From positions 19,412,702-19,476,701 of the forward strand of contig CM055094.1 of assembly GCA_029204225.1 (NCBI GenBank): 64,000 nt of DNA, given 5' to 3'. This document shows positions 36,328 to 49,147 of the stretch, one piece after another (positions within the stretch are counted from its first letter, which is position 1; every line of letters starts with the position of its first letter). A program made the translations under genes and the position numbers. The notes beneath the pieces are model-generated. The model worked only from the letters and a program-made list of their open reading frames with translations. It searched no databases and was not told the DNA's origin. This DNA is from Diphasiastrum complanatum. Lineage: Eukaryota > Streptophyta > Lycopodiopsida > Lycopodiales > Lycopodiaceae.

Positions 36328-37368
36328 ATGGCTGATTGGCAATCAGTGAATCGGAAGGGGAAGAAAACCCCTCCCCCTTCTCCTTTTGTTTTTTTAGCCA
36401 TCCCTACTACAACTCCAAATCCCTTTACCTTGCCCCCTCTCTCTCCTGCTTCCTCTCCCTCGCCCATACCCTCCACTCCCGCAACCTCTACCTCTTCTCC
36501 TACTGCCACTACCCCCTCTACTCTTTCTTCCTCCTCTCCCTCTTTCACCCCTTCATCTTCATCCCCCCCATTGTCTCCGTCTCTTTCAGCTGAATTTTTT
36601 TCAGGTATCCCCCGTATCATTGATTCTCTTCATGAGCATCCTTTCTTGCGATCATAAAAAAACAAGCATTCCAAATCTCCACTCTGGAGAACATGGTCTT
36701 GGCCCTACAGGGCAAAGTTGGCATTCTTGATATTGATGTTACTTACCTCAAGAATGAACTAGAATCAGATGAAGAGGAAGAAGAAGGAAGTGACAATGCG
36801 GATTCAGAAGACATGGCAAAGCAGCTGCAAGAACGGGTTTGCTTCTTGGAGCAGCAACTTCAGCAATCGAAGAGTTCTTGGGCCAACATGCTCAAGGGTT
36901 CTAAGCAAGTTATTTTTTAATCTATTCAAGAACATAAAAAATGAGATCTCAAGGCCCTCAATGTCAGGGTTTTTTTGCGGGTAAGGATCTCGTAGCTGAG
37001 GCAAATGCTTTTATTCATTCCACCTTTGGTCTCAAAGAGGATGTCATATTTGCTATTTGGGTGGGTAAGCTCCAACCCACCATAGTGTTTCTGCGATTCA
37101 ATATGCTTTGCTTCGTCAAAAGGTTTTGCGTAAAAGAGGCTGCCTGAAGGGGTCTACTATTTTTATGGATGAAGACTTGACGTCCATTCAATGGACTGAG
37201 AGAAAGAAAATTATCGCGAATGCTAAGGCCAATGGTTTCCGGGGACTTTCTTTCAAGATGGACGTCCGGTCTTGGTTAAAATTGCAGAACTTAAAATTTC
37301 AGATTCTTCTCCCTTTCCTACGTGAGAGATGTTTTGAGCTATGGCGATTTATTTCCTCTCCTGCGTGA
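36328..37368 (+). pseudogene. LINE ORF1-like pseudogene
   Basis: Starts ATGGCTGATTGGCAATCAG, then a Pro/Ser/Thr-rich region, a coiled coil with Glu-rich loop (about 36690-36910), and an RNA-binding-like region with ALNVRV, a FIHSTFGLKEDVIFA stretch, TIFMDEDLTSIQW and a basic helix (RKKIIANAKANGFRG). That order (coiled coil, RRM-like fold, basic C-terminal domain) resembles ORF1p of L1-type LINEs, which coats element RNA. At least three frameshifts are needed to read through it. No reverse transcriptase follows, so it is either 3'-incomplete or an ORF1-only element. Confidence 0.5.
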
Positions 37369-37536
37369 GAGATGAACTTTCTTTACATAGAAATTTAGAA
37401 ATTTATGTTTTACATTTTAGTTTTAGTCTAGTTTTCTGTTGATGGCACTGTCCCGTCCGAGTTCCATTTACTCTGTTGTACTACTTCTTCAGTCTTATAT
37501 GCCTTTTGGCATGGAAAAGACATTAATAAAGTTTTT
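37369..37536 (+). other. 3' tail region of the LINE-like relic
   Basis: 170 bp of AT-rich sequence ending 'cattaataaag', a polyadenylation-like AATAAA, immediately before the CT tract. Confidence 0.4.
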
Positions 37537-38503
<967 letters not shown>

Positions 38504-38504
38504 G

Positions 38505-38601
<97 letters not shown>
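38504..38601 (+). repeat. Compound (GT)n(GA)n microsatellite
   Basis: About 13 GT units run directly into about 36 GA units. Confidence 0.95.
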
Positions 38602-38603
<2 letters not shown>

Positions 38604-38801
38604 TTTTTGGGTTAGGATTTTATTAGGGTTTTGGGATGAAAAATAGCCATGATGTGAGGTGCTGGAGAAAAATAAATCCGTGCCTTTTCATCAGACCGTG
38701 TGCCCTAAAATTATACACTTGCAATTGCCACTTTTATGAGATCAAAACTCGATTCAATAGTCTACATTCTCAAAAGTTCAAGAACTGGTAAGAGCACTTT
38801 C

Positions 38802-38802
<1 letters not shown>

Positions 38803-38851
<49 letters not shown>
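38803..38851 (+). repeat. (AG)n microsatellite, about 24 units
   Basis: Short pure tract. The 200 bp before it show no gene. Confidence 0.95.
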
Positions 38852-38854
<3 letters not shown>

Positions 38855-38924
38855 TAGGCAATGATAGACAAAATGCGTTTTGTCTATTTCATTGGTCCAC
38901 GTTTGACCTAAAACGTATTTGACA

Positions 38925-39178
38925 TTTGTCCACCCTCGTAAAAAGGAGTGGATGCCAAGCCACGCATCATCTCTGCTTCCCTTGTCAATGTGGCGTTGGG
39001 TGGATTTGTGGAGAATGCATCCATCATCTCATCCATGTCCCCCTCATGACCATGCGATGTGAATGGCACATCCTCGTGTACTGTGTCTCCTTAGGACATA
39101 TCTTCGTGCAAGTCCACGAGTGGTGTATGTGAGGAAAGTGGTGGCTCTCGTGCACTTGCATGTCTGAATCTTGCGGAT
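38925..39178 (-). pseudogene. Possible CACTA transposase N-terminal fragment
   Basis: Minus strand frame interrupted by one TAA (at about 39091), with the acidic stretch GDMDEMMDAF followed by EAEMMRGLASTPFYEG. A '...(L/A)STP(L/F)(F/Y)(E/G)G' segment before the conserved SRL region is how some plant CACTA (Tnp2-type) transposases begin their core, but here the frame ends just after it. Identification is from memory of family style and is weak. It could equally be an exon of a host gene together with 39235-39855. Confidence 0.3.
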
Positions 39179-39234
39179 TGCATGGTAACATCTGGTTGAA
39201 TTATTCGATAGTCATGTGAATGTGAGTCATTATC

Positions 39235-39855
39235 CTACACAATACAAGTGCAACAACAATCAAGAATAACTGCAGCAACCAGATCAGGATGATCAATATA
39301 ATGACCACGTACTGAAGTGGAATCATTAGTGAAATGCATTAATGATGGATGAGGGAAGCCCATCTGGGATTCAAATGCCGTGAATTCTTTATTGCATGGT
39401 CTGCCTCGCCCATCCACAACTATATTTGATAAAGTCTTATTCAGGCATTCTTCACTGGTCATAAGTCCTTCCTCATCATCAAAATGAATACCAGCAACAA
39501 GGTCATCTGTTTCAAAATCTACAAAGTCAGAGAATTCAAAAATTGTGCCGGATAATAAACATAGAACCTCGTCCTCACGATAGTCAAAAAATTTACATAA
39601 ATCAACTGTAGTAAAATATACATTGTCATTAATATAATATATAGACAAACTGAAAAGACATCTCGATTCCTCCATAGATTTGGATTCATCATCAGATGTA
39701 TTTTGGCCAATGAAAGAATCCCGGAGAACATCAATATTTACATCAATAAAGTCACTTTCCTTATCAGGAGTGTCGATAAGAAAGTGACTGATATCCTTAA
39801 TAGCTGACTGAATAGAGGATGGTGCAAAAGGAGGGTCAGCAACAGTGATTGGGCC
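39235..39855 (-). CDS. Unidentified open stretch, about 205 codons, possible exon
   Basis: Minus strand frame open from about 39855 to the TAG at 39235-39237, unique in the window and free of stops. A pyrimidine-rich stretch and AG dinucleotides (ttttctttag; gtcaccag) lie just upstream, as at a 3' splice site. The product would be acidic and neutral-hydrophilic, with landmarks DISHFLIDTPDKESDF, TTVDLCKFFDYREDE, FDDEEGLMTSEECLN and HYIDHPDLVAAVILDCCC. An internal ATG is at 39673-39675. No family is recognised. It is the best candidate for non-repeat coding sequence here, but could be a relic of an unknown element. Confidence 0.35.
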   Translation of the reverse strand, partial: GPITVADPPFAPSSIQSAIKDISHFLIDTPDKESDFIDVNIDVLRDSFIGQNTSDDESKSMEESRCLFSLSIYYINDNVYFTTVDLCKFFDYREDEVLCLLSGTIFEFSDFVDFETDDLVAGIHFDDEEGLMTSEECLNKTLSNIVVDGRGRPCNKEFTAFESQMGFPHPSLMHFTNDSTSVRGHYIDHPDLVAAVILDCCCTCIV

Positions 39856-40095
39856 TGGTGACAGTCAAAACTAAAGAAAAAAAATAAAAGTATCTTTACA
39901 AAGGGTCTTTTTGATATTGAGAACTCCTCTAATGAATTATAAATTTATGTTATGATCTTGTGAAGACCAAATTGCACTTGATTTAAGGACCTTGAATGAT
40001 TATGCCACACCTTCCATGAATCATTTTTTTTAATATATTCGAATTATGGCTTTCGGTCTTTGGAGAGTCATGTTTTCAAGTATCCATGTCATCCA
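39856..40095. other. Intergenic, nothing recognised
   Basis: AT-rich with no open frame of note. The first 45 bp hold the possible splice-acceptor region of the minus-strand frame. Confidence 0.4.
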
Positions 40096-40175
40096 TTGCA
40101 TTGCGGTGCATGGGTAGGTTTGTTGACTACGACCGACAAGGCCTAGGCTCGAATCCCAATTGTTGTGTAGTGACA
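40096..40175 (+). repeat. Possible tRNA-derived SINE head
   Basis: 'tgcatgggtaggtttg' resembles an RNA polymerase III A box, and 'ggctcgaatcc' at 40146-40156 is one base from the B-box consensus GGTTCGANNCC, with about 35 bp between them. This is the spacing of tRNA-derived SINEs. No poly(A) tail or target duplication was found. Confidence 0.3.
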
Positions 40176-41255
40176 TCTTAGGAGCTTGCTCCTCACTTGG
40201 CATGCCCATATGAGGTTGCCAGGTTGCATATGTTGTATAGGTAGAAGCAGAGCAATGGACGAGATCAAAATCCTAGAGGAAGATTGTCTTCCTTCTTTGT
40301 TAAGATGAAAGTTTTTTCTTGTGCTTTTTTGATCGCGGTTTTCATGAAGCTTAATGAGTTCTAATTTCTTGTGAATAAAGTGTTAATATCTTCAAAGAAT
40401 ATTTCAAATCAATGTATGGTTTTATCTTCCATTTGATGTGAAAGTGAAGAGATGTGAAAAGATCAATCTGTTGTCAATTACTTTGCAAAGTTTGGACACT
40501 ATTGAACATATTTAAAATGTAACTGCAAACTACTTGAAAAATTCTTGTGATGGAACAAAGAACCTTGTCAACAATGAATTTTTATCAATTTGAAACCACC
40601 ATTGATTTTTCATATCAAATGATGTTTTACCACCAAACTCGAGCACTGATAAACTTTGGTGGTCACTTAGAAAAGATTTGAGCTCCAGTCAGAAAAATAA
40701 TAAGTACGTGACTAGTCAAAATCTTGACATGAAGGCTTAAAGCTATTCCAGGTTCAAATTTTCTAGCTTACTCGAGAAGTGCTCATGTCTGAACAAATAG
40801 CTTTGCCACCGATGAATTTTCAAAAAACCATCATAGGTTTTTCACAAATGATTTTTGCCATCCTACTTGAACACCCATCAACTCTGAGATAATGTTTAAT
40901 AATGCTTCCAAAAGAGATTACTGTCAAAAATTTTTATCAACCAACACAATAAGTTTAAAAAAAATAGTAAACTAGCATGACATTTGATTCATTAAAGTTA
41001 CATCTCAAATGGAAGGGCAATTTTTAAGCTTGCCATTCAAATGAAATTTTTGCCTTTCTTTGAAAGGCAAACTAGGTTTGTAGCTTTGTATTAGATAACA
41101 GGCCCTGCTAGCCCGTTAATTGACGTTATGGTCTTGCTTGACCTTCAACGCCCTGCACAAGGAACACTTTTGTCTATAGAGGAAAATATTGCCTTATAAG
41201 TATCTTTGTGCTGATCAAGAGAGCTTGGAGTATCAGACTCCAAGAGGACAACACC
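40176..41255. other. Intergenic AT-rich stretch, nothing recognised
   Basis: About 1.1 kb without a long frame, repeat copy or microsatellite. Confidence 0.5.
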
Positions 41256-41257
41256 GC

Positions 41258-41392
41258 CTCGTACAACATGGAAAACAAACACCCATCAAAGGTTACAGCT
41301 AGGAAGGGCGCCCTTCAACAATGCCTCGGACAACATGGAAAACAAACACCCATCAAAGGTTACAGATAGTGAAGGGCACCCTTCAACAACGT
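41258..41392 (+). repeat. Tandem duplication of about 66 bp
   Basis: 'acaacatggaaaacaaacac' to 'cccttcaacaa' occurs twice in succession with a few differences (one has cgcccttc, the other cacccttc). Confidence 0.8.
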
Positions 41393-41504
41393 TGTTTGTG
41401 TTTTTTCATAGGCACAGTACAGGAAATTATGGTGCCCATTTTTGTGAAGGAATGGGCACCCTTAGACCATAACGAGTTGCATCAAATTCCCACGTTGGAA
41501 ATTA

Positions 41505-41950
41505 AGGCCACAGGAGAGGCACATTCACAGGTTTGTTTGATGGGAGCTTTTCATATGTCGCATAAGCACGAAGAGATGTGTAAGTGACCAAATAAAATGT
41601 GAAAGCAGATTAATATTGATGTGTGATGTCCCTTTGTGTGAATATTTTCTGGATCCAAACATCTAGTGTGTGGCTGTTAGGCTAGAGATAACATGATATA
41701 TTAATCTCAACATCCATTGCAGCGAGCTTCCGATCCACTTGAACACGAATCTTACAAGACTATTTGCTTCATGATGTAAATGTGAATCCAACTTATCAAC
41801 AATGTGATTCCCTAGTGCACAATGTATCACTATCAACACATGGCCGAAAGTGATTCACTTTTGTGCAAATGTTCCATAGAGATGTGAGAGACTTTACCGC
41901 AAATAGGCTTGAAAAAAATGGAAGGTAAATTGGTTGTACAAGAAGCAAAA
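41505..41950 (+). repeat. T-A linker end and module A, copy 6
   Basis: 41505-41627 matches the end of the T-A linker (13560-13686, 49020-49147). 41628-41950 is module A without its first 30 bp and with a shortened end. Confidence 0.75.
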
Positions 41951-42540
41951 AAATGAAGGGGCCTAGACAAAAATTTTCAAGGCTATGTCCTTGGAGGAGG
42001 CCAATAATCAACTGCAAGCATCTACTATGAAGTACGAACAACACTTGGCTTAACTTTCAAGCTTCAAACTTTCAAAACTTCTTCAGGAACTACAAAGAAC
42101 ATTTTTAAGCTTAAAGACAAGTGGATGCAAAAACATCAGTATGTCTTGAAAACTTCCATACATGTGTATACATTGTTAATTTTAGAGCTCTACGACTATG
42201 GCACATGCAAAGGGAGTAGCATTATGGTTCATTTAAGAGTAAGGGTTCAAGCAAATACTTATAAAACTGGTATATGGCAAGTTAGACACAATGTTGTGCA
42301 AATGTTTCATAGAGATGTGAGACACTTTACCGCAAATAGGCTTGAAAAAATTGGAAGACATGAGAATAAGTTAGTGAACCTCAAAAAGTCATTTGGAGTG
42401 GGTTCTTGCTGAGTCCCAATTTGTTGCCTTGCTTTTTATGAACTTGCCCCAAGATAAGGTGGAAAAAAAACTTTTAATATTACGAATGACAACCACGAAG
42501 CTATCATAGTTTCAATCGACATCGATATACTAGTTAGTTT
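41951..42540 (+). repeat. Module B with inserted piece of module A
   Basis: Module B copy. At about 42293-42360 it contains 68 bp from the end of module A (gttccatagagatgtgagac region), a local template-switch-like patch. Confidence 0.7.
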
Positions 42541-43400
42541 CAAGGTTACCTTTTTCTAGGGATAAAAAAGCTACAACTAATTCGAAGAGACAAATAAAGG
42601 TTGAGCAAAGAGTAAAGACCAATGAGCAAGTAATGGTCATCGAAATTGATAAACCAATATTGATGTCAAAAAAATAACCAAAGGAAAGAATATATGGATC
42701 ATAGATTATAGACAAAAATGGACACTTCAAAAGCATGTGAGAGATAGGCTAATAGTTGGACACCATACACATTCACCATAGATGCCTAGAATGATCAATA
42801 CTAAAATCTTCACCCAACAAATCTTATTGATGTTTCAACATACTCAATTGAAAAGTGTGCACTTGGAGCATTCTCTTCGCAATATGCTCATAACAAGATA
42901 GTTATAAACGATTGCAATCCTTGCATCTTATGAAAGTTTGGGGTTTATATATGGATGTTTCACAGGTGTACGCATCCATAATCACCTTCATACTAGTCTA
43001 TTAAGTGATTCTAGAAATACGCACATCTGCATATCAAATAAGTAGCATAATTGCATGGTGCTCAACCAGTTTGTGTGGCTCTTGATTCATAATTCAATAA
43101 TAAGACTTTTTCAAGTTGAAATGAAAGCCTATACTTGGCATTTTAAACATAAAAGATTCCAACAGAGAAAAGAAAGAAGATACAACAAAAATCATCACAT
43201 ACATGCAAACAAGATGGCAAACACTCATCAATTTTTTTGTGCATGATTCGAGCTGGATTGTCTTCATGTGATAGACCCATACAAATCCACCATCAAGTGT
43301 TTAGGCCTACAACCATTAATTATGACCATGTACAAATAAGGACTCCAATTCCCTTATAATCATAATTAACTTATGGGTTGTTGGTCTACCGGTCCCTAGC
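42541..43400. other. Mixed non-coding region with decayed gene T flank
   Basis: 42690-42900 is a diverged copy of the sequence 3' of gene T (compare 46850-47040). 43175-43270 is a small module B piece. The rest is unassigned, and no intact gene is present. Confidence 0.45.
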
Positions 43401-44815
43401 GTGGACACGCTACCCGAGACCAGTCATAGGCATGACACTCCATCACCCTCGCATCTACTACCACTGTTTCTATCTCTCAATCATTTCCATTACCAACCCC
43501 CACTCTCTCAAGCACCTTTTTCTGGACTAACGCCACCCCACCACACCTTCGACAAATATCCCATCCTTGCCCATCCCAAGGAACTCTCAGAGGCGGCCAA
43601 GCGATCCATACTATGTCTATCAGAGACCAGCTATCACCTGCATTGGTTGGTGAGCCAACACAAAGAGCTGGAAAATAAAGTCAAGCAGCAAGAGCAAATC
43701 ATAGCGGAGTAGAAAAGACAAATAAAAAAGAAAGAAGATGAGGATGAGGAGGAGAAAATACAAGTAGAAGAGCTATGAGCCACCATGGGAAAACAAGCCA
43801 AAGAGCTAAATGAAGTCCAAGATCAACTTAAGCAACAAATGAGCTGGATCGACCAAGTTCGTGATGGGTCATCTAGAGCAATGATGGTTGATGTCCCTCA
43901 AGTGAAGCCGAAAGACATTCAAATACAACCCCCTCAAGCCGTAGTAATCAGAATGGAGAAGTCAGTGAGACTTATCCAAGAGAGGGAGGCTGACTCGATA
44001 AATTTCAAGCGAGCTGTCGAAAAACAAGAAAAAGTCATTTAAGAGTACGAGGAGCAGTTGAAAAAAATGACAAAGGACTTGCAAAAGATCTTGGATAAAG
44101 TGAACCAACTATGGAACACTTTGTGCAAGGCCCAAGCAGGAAATTCCGGACAAAGGCGAAGGGATAAGAATGGAGATGGCGATGCTATAGGACAAGACGA
44201 ATCAACATACCAGCTAGATGGTAGTATGAGATTGGATGGGAAAGGGACCGAAGCCGCTTCTGGGAGTCTCTCAACCCCCTACCTATAACTACAAAATTGC
44301 CAACTTTTCAGTGTTGGAGATTTATGACACCTTTGTACCCACAAGCCCTGTTCCCAGTCCATCACTTCTCCATCCCCACCTGAGTCGACCCTTGAGACCA
44401 TATCAAGGAGCTCCTGAGACATACAAAGCCCAGCGGGATGAGTTTGTGAAGCAACTTAGCTCTCCCAATGCTACTTTCAATCTTGTTGGGAATCCTATCC
44501 TTGAACAACCCACAAAGTTCATGAGACCCTCGCCTGATTAGAATCCACCTAACATAGTTGAAACCCAAGTTGACATCGATGAGTTTGAGAACCCCCAAGC
44601 TATGCAACTCACCAGCTTTCGGAGTTTCTCGCCGTCACTTGCAGGTTTCAATACTAGTGAAGTTGAGCCCTCGACTAGTGGAAGAGCTGGAAGAGAAGAC
44701 AAAAGTGCCAAGGCATTTGACGAGTATCTGGCAAGGCCTCCAAAACAGCCAAAGCCTAAGACGACGACACCCAAAAATCCGAGAAATTCAGGAAGAAATA
44801 CCCTCGATCCATGAG
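43401..44815 (+). pseudogene. Coiled-coil protein pseudogene, possibly Gag-like
   Basis: Frame of 43401 continues to 44288 with three in-frame stops (43710-43712, about 43776, 44040-44042), then shifts by one base and continues to 44814 with one more stop near 44541. The product has a Pro/His-rich head, a long charged helical region with Gln/Glu/Lys heptads (ELENKVKQQEQIIAE; MGKQAKELNEVQDQLKQQM; EEQLKKMTKDLQKILDKVNQLW) and a Pro/Ser-rich tail. No catalytic motif is visible. There is only one copy in the window. It could be a retroelement Gag or a captured host coiled-coil gene. No ATG is seen at its head. Confidence 0.5.
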
Positions 44816-44869
44816 AGGTGAAAAAAAAGACCTGGATCAAGGACAATACCCATCAAGGTTAGATGCTAT

Positions 44870-45347
44870 TGCAGCCCTACAACCACAGCCAAAATGGAAA
44901 AACAAAATCTTTAAAGACAAAAACCTAGAAAGTCTAGTCTAGATGCAATGTACCAAAATTAGCCTATTAGAATGGCTCCAAAATCGACCTCATCCACATA
45001 TCTACTTGCCAAAAATAGTTAAACCACTATTTTGGCCCTTATTAACAAATATGAAACTAACTCGAAGTTGAGATTCATTTTGGCCTCCAAAATTGCCAAA
45101 TAAAAAACCAAACCAGTTGACAATTTTTCACACCATGTCCTCTAGACATCTCCATTGATGAATACAACTTATAAGTTTTTGAAAGCAATTCCGAATGCAA
45201 TTAGGGTCATGTTTTAGCTCAGTGATCTCTCTTTCACATTGCAAAAGTTATTAAAATACATCATTCTAGGATTTTAGAATGGATTCTAGAATGAATTATA
45301 TTTCATTGAAGTTTGAATGAGCTTGGAAATTTGAAGATTGAATGAAA
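44870..45347 (-). repeat. Old copia-like LTR end (module I), copy 3, and flank
   Basis: Matches 8630-8855 including the terminus 'gttgacaatttttcacacc', then the flank seen at 9095-9300. It is joined at about 45347 to a copia coding fragment of another family. Confidence 0.65.
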
Positions 45348-46143
45348 GGGGATAGGCACCGTTTCAATCCAACTACCTGATGGCAAAAGCAGGATGATCA
45401 GGGAGGTACTTTACATACCATGTTTGAAGAAAAATCTACTTTCTGTTGGAGTCATTACTGATCAAAAGTTGAAAGTAGAATTCGCCCATGATCGTTGCTT
45501 TGTGAAGGATGTGAACCAAAAGTTCAAAGTTATTGCGGATGGAGTAAGGGAGCCCAATACTAAGTTGTACAAGTTGAATGCTACAATCAAGGGGCAACAT
45601 GGACTCGTATAGTCCATTCCATCGCAAACTGAGTTGTGGCATAAGAGGCTTGGTCACTTGAACTTGGGAAGCCCCAGTTTGATGAGAAGATTGGAGATGG
45701 TAACATGATTGCCTACCATAGAAGATCACTTGAAATCGATGTGCTAATCTTGTGTATATGGGAAGCAGCATCGAGAATTTGTAAATATCATTCTACGTGT
45801 GACTTTTAAAAAATGTGTGCCAATTTGAGATATTTGTTCAAGAGCAAAGAACATCTTGAATTAAATCCACACATATTTATGCGGGCCTATGAGGACCATG
45901 TCCTTAGGTAAAGCCTTCTATTTCATGACCTTTATTGATGATATGTGACGTAAGATGTGGATCTACTTCTTGAAGAAGAAATCAGATGCATTTGACAACT
46001 TCAAGAGCTTCAAAGCATTGGTCAAAAATCAGACAGGTAGGACAATCAAAGTCCTAAGATCAGATAGTGGAGGTGAGTACAAGTCTAATGACTTCAATTT
46101 CAAAATAGAAGTCCTACCATTGCCATACCAAAGAGAGATTTAG
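45348..46143 (+). pseudogene. Copia fragment (GAG-pre-integrase and integrase), third family
   Basis: Plus strand, mostly one frame. It begins GIGTVSIQLPDG, then KKNLLSVGVITDQK and a LWHKRLGHLN zinc-region start. A TAG lies at 45610-45612 and further stops follow. It continues into the integrase core with IYFLKKKSDAFDNFKSF and KVLRSDSGGEYKS, carrying the second catalytic Asp. It ends before the catalytic Glu. Protease, RT and RNase H are absent. It is clearly different from both the intact element and family 2. Confidence 0.75.
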
Positions 46144-46440
46144 AATTAAAGTAGAATCACTATGCTACTGTACTGTGGGTCCTATCAGCTGATAAGGATC
46201 AGTTGGCCTTGCCACACGAGGCAAGTCGATGGGACACGCGTCCCGCCAACGACAACTTGGGTCATGCATGGGTTGCTTGAGTGAACAACTATATGTACAG
46301 TGTAATTTCATTTTGAGAAATACAATTGCTATGTGAGCTTGCTGTGGAGAGTGTTTTCTGTCTGTGTTACTGTGTAGCATGATCTGTGTTCCTGTGCAAA
46401 GCAAATTCTAAGTAGAAGAAGCTAAAATAATTGAAGATAG
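46144..46440 (+). repeat. Possible LTR fragment following the copia relic
   Basis: About 290 bp with no gene, containing a 'ctatatgtacag' TATA-like element, a 'gagaaatacaattgc' stretch and a TG-rich end. Composition and placement next to a copia relic suggest LTR sequence, but no second copy is present to prove it. Confidence 0.3.
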
Positions 46441-48553
46441 AGTATGAACACTTACCATACGATATGAAGACCAACAAGAAGGGCAAGGAAAGAAGATGTA
46501 CGGTTTACTTTGCTATGTGCTCGGAGGTATGCTGAGCATGCTTGGAATATGAAGAACAAGTGTTTTCAAAAAATATTAGTAGTATCACAAAAAGGCTTGG
46601 AGTAACATTAGAATTTAGAGGTGGTGCACCTACTTTGCATGGATGATCACTAACAAAGAATTTTTGTCTAGTCCTTTTGTCGTGATATGTTCCCTCTTGT
46701 CGATACAATATTTTCATTGTGTGTCTAAATATTTTTTGAACACAATATTGTTGATTTTGATTTAATGAGCATTCAATGGTCATTTGATACATTAAATCAA
46801 ATATCAACGATGGAAACCTATATATATACACAACGAGACAAAGGTATATCTAGATCATAGATTATGAACTAAAGTGGACATTTCAAAAGCAGTGGAGAGA
46901 TAGATTAGCAGTTGAGTGCCATATACATTGGCCTTAGATGACTATAATGGTCAATCTTAAAAGCTCCAGTCAACATATGTTGATGTTCTCAATGTACTCA
47001 ATTCAAAAAATTGCGCCTAAAGGATTTTCTTCATAACATTTTTTTGGGAATAGTGGGCAGCATGCTTATGATATTGCTCGCACAGCCACTTGGAGCAGGT
47101 TCGAGTTAGCATTTGTCTTCGACCAAATGCTTTTGATCTCTGGGTGTAAGCCTTATCAGTGTTGATGATAAAGCCTGAAGTGCACGTCTCTTTGAAGATT
47201 TGTACGGAGTCTGCAGGGAAGTATTGTATTCCTAAATAGATCCTGGTATCCTCCATGTGAAGCGCCAGTTTGTTGGAATTGATGAAAAATTGTGGATCTT
47301 TCTCAAACCTTCGGCCCATGACAGTCATCAGAAACTGGCAGAACTTGTGTTGTAGCTTGATTGTAGGATCGTCAGAATCGGAAGTTAATTTGCAAAAATT
47401 CTTGATGGATGTATGACATTCCTTCTGAGACGAGAACGAGCCATCTATTATCGCAAAGTTGCAAGGATATGCTGATATGCTGTCTTCCAATCTCGATGCT
47501 AGCGCTCGTCTTCTACAAAAACTTGGGTCGAAAGAAGGATCATTCTGAATTTGCTTTGGTGATTGATCAAGCATTTCATAGACGTACGTATCTTTGAGGA
47601 ATGGAGCTCTCCAACCGATCGACGCAATTAAATCTGGCTGAGAAGAGCTCCCGATTGAATTAGATTTCGTCGTTGGAACTGACTTGTCCCCGTCTTTGCG
47701 TCCTACCAGAGTTGAATCACTGGCATGCTTATGATTTTGCTCACGTAGCCATTTGAAGCAGGTTCGAGTCAGCATTTGTCTTCGACGAATAAATGCTTTT
47801 GATCATGGGTGTAAATGTAACCCTCATCAGCATTGATGATAAATCTTGAAGTGCACATCTCTTCGAAGATATGTATGGAGTTTGCAAGAAAGTATTGAAT
47901 CCGTAAATAGATCCTGGTATCCTCCATGTGAAGGACTGCTTTGTTGGGATTGATGAAAAATTGTGGATCTAGCTCAAAACTTTGGCCCATGACAGTTATC
48001 AGAAAGTGGCAGAACTTGTGTTGTAGCTGGATTGTAGGATCACTAGAATCGGAACTAAGTCACCAAAAATTATTGATTGATGTATGACATTCCTTCTGAG
48101 AAGAGAACGAGTCATCTATTATTGCAAAGCTGCAAGGATATGCTGATATGTTGTCTTCCGATCTCCATGCTCGTCTTCTAGAAATCTTGGGTCAAAAGAA
48201 GGATCATTCTAAACTTGCTTTGGTGCTTGCTTAAGCCTTTCATTCACGTGCGTATCTTTGAGGACTGGAGCTCTCCAACCGGTCGATGCCATTAATTCTG
48301 GCTGAGAAGAGCTCCCGATCAAATTAGATGCCATTATTGGAACTGACTTGTCCGCGTCTTTGCGTCCTACCAGAATCGAATTACTGATATCATGTGCCTC
48401 CAAATCTCTTTTGCATATAGATTTCGTAGTTTCTGATATTTTAGCCAAACGGATTTTCTCAGCCGCCGATACTATGTTCATTTCTAGGTCCTGCTCCATC
48501 TTCCTAAGCCGATGTTGGAGATCAACAATCCTTTTTTGAGACTATTCAGCCTC
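46441..48553 (-). pseudogene. Gene T, copy 2 (two 222-codon repeats)
   Basis: Minus strand. The 3' splice site (tcatttacag) is at 48554, and the coiled-coil exon EAE-stop-SQKRIVDLQHRLRKMEQ carries a TAG where other copies have GAG. Next come a first partial repeat ending in a TAG (about 48209) and two repeats with landmark spacing of about 671 bp. The last frame is open for 252 codons (47017-47775). It ends HKHAAHYS and then runs on. A downstream exon-like frame is at 46505-46831, as in copies 1 and 3. The function is unknown. Confidence 0.65.
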
Positions 48554-48607
48554 CTGTAAATGACAAAAATAAGAGTCAAAATCAGAAGGACATAGAACAT
48601 CGATAAT

Positions 48608-49147
<540 letters not shown>

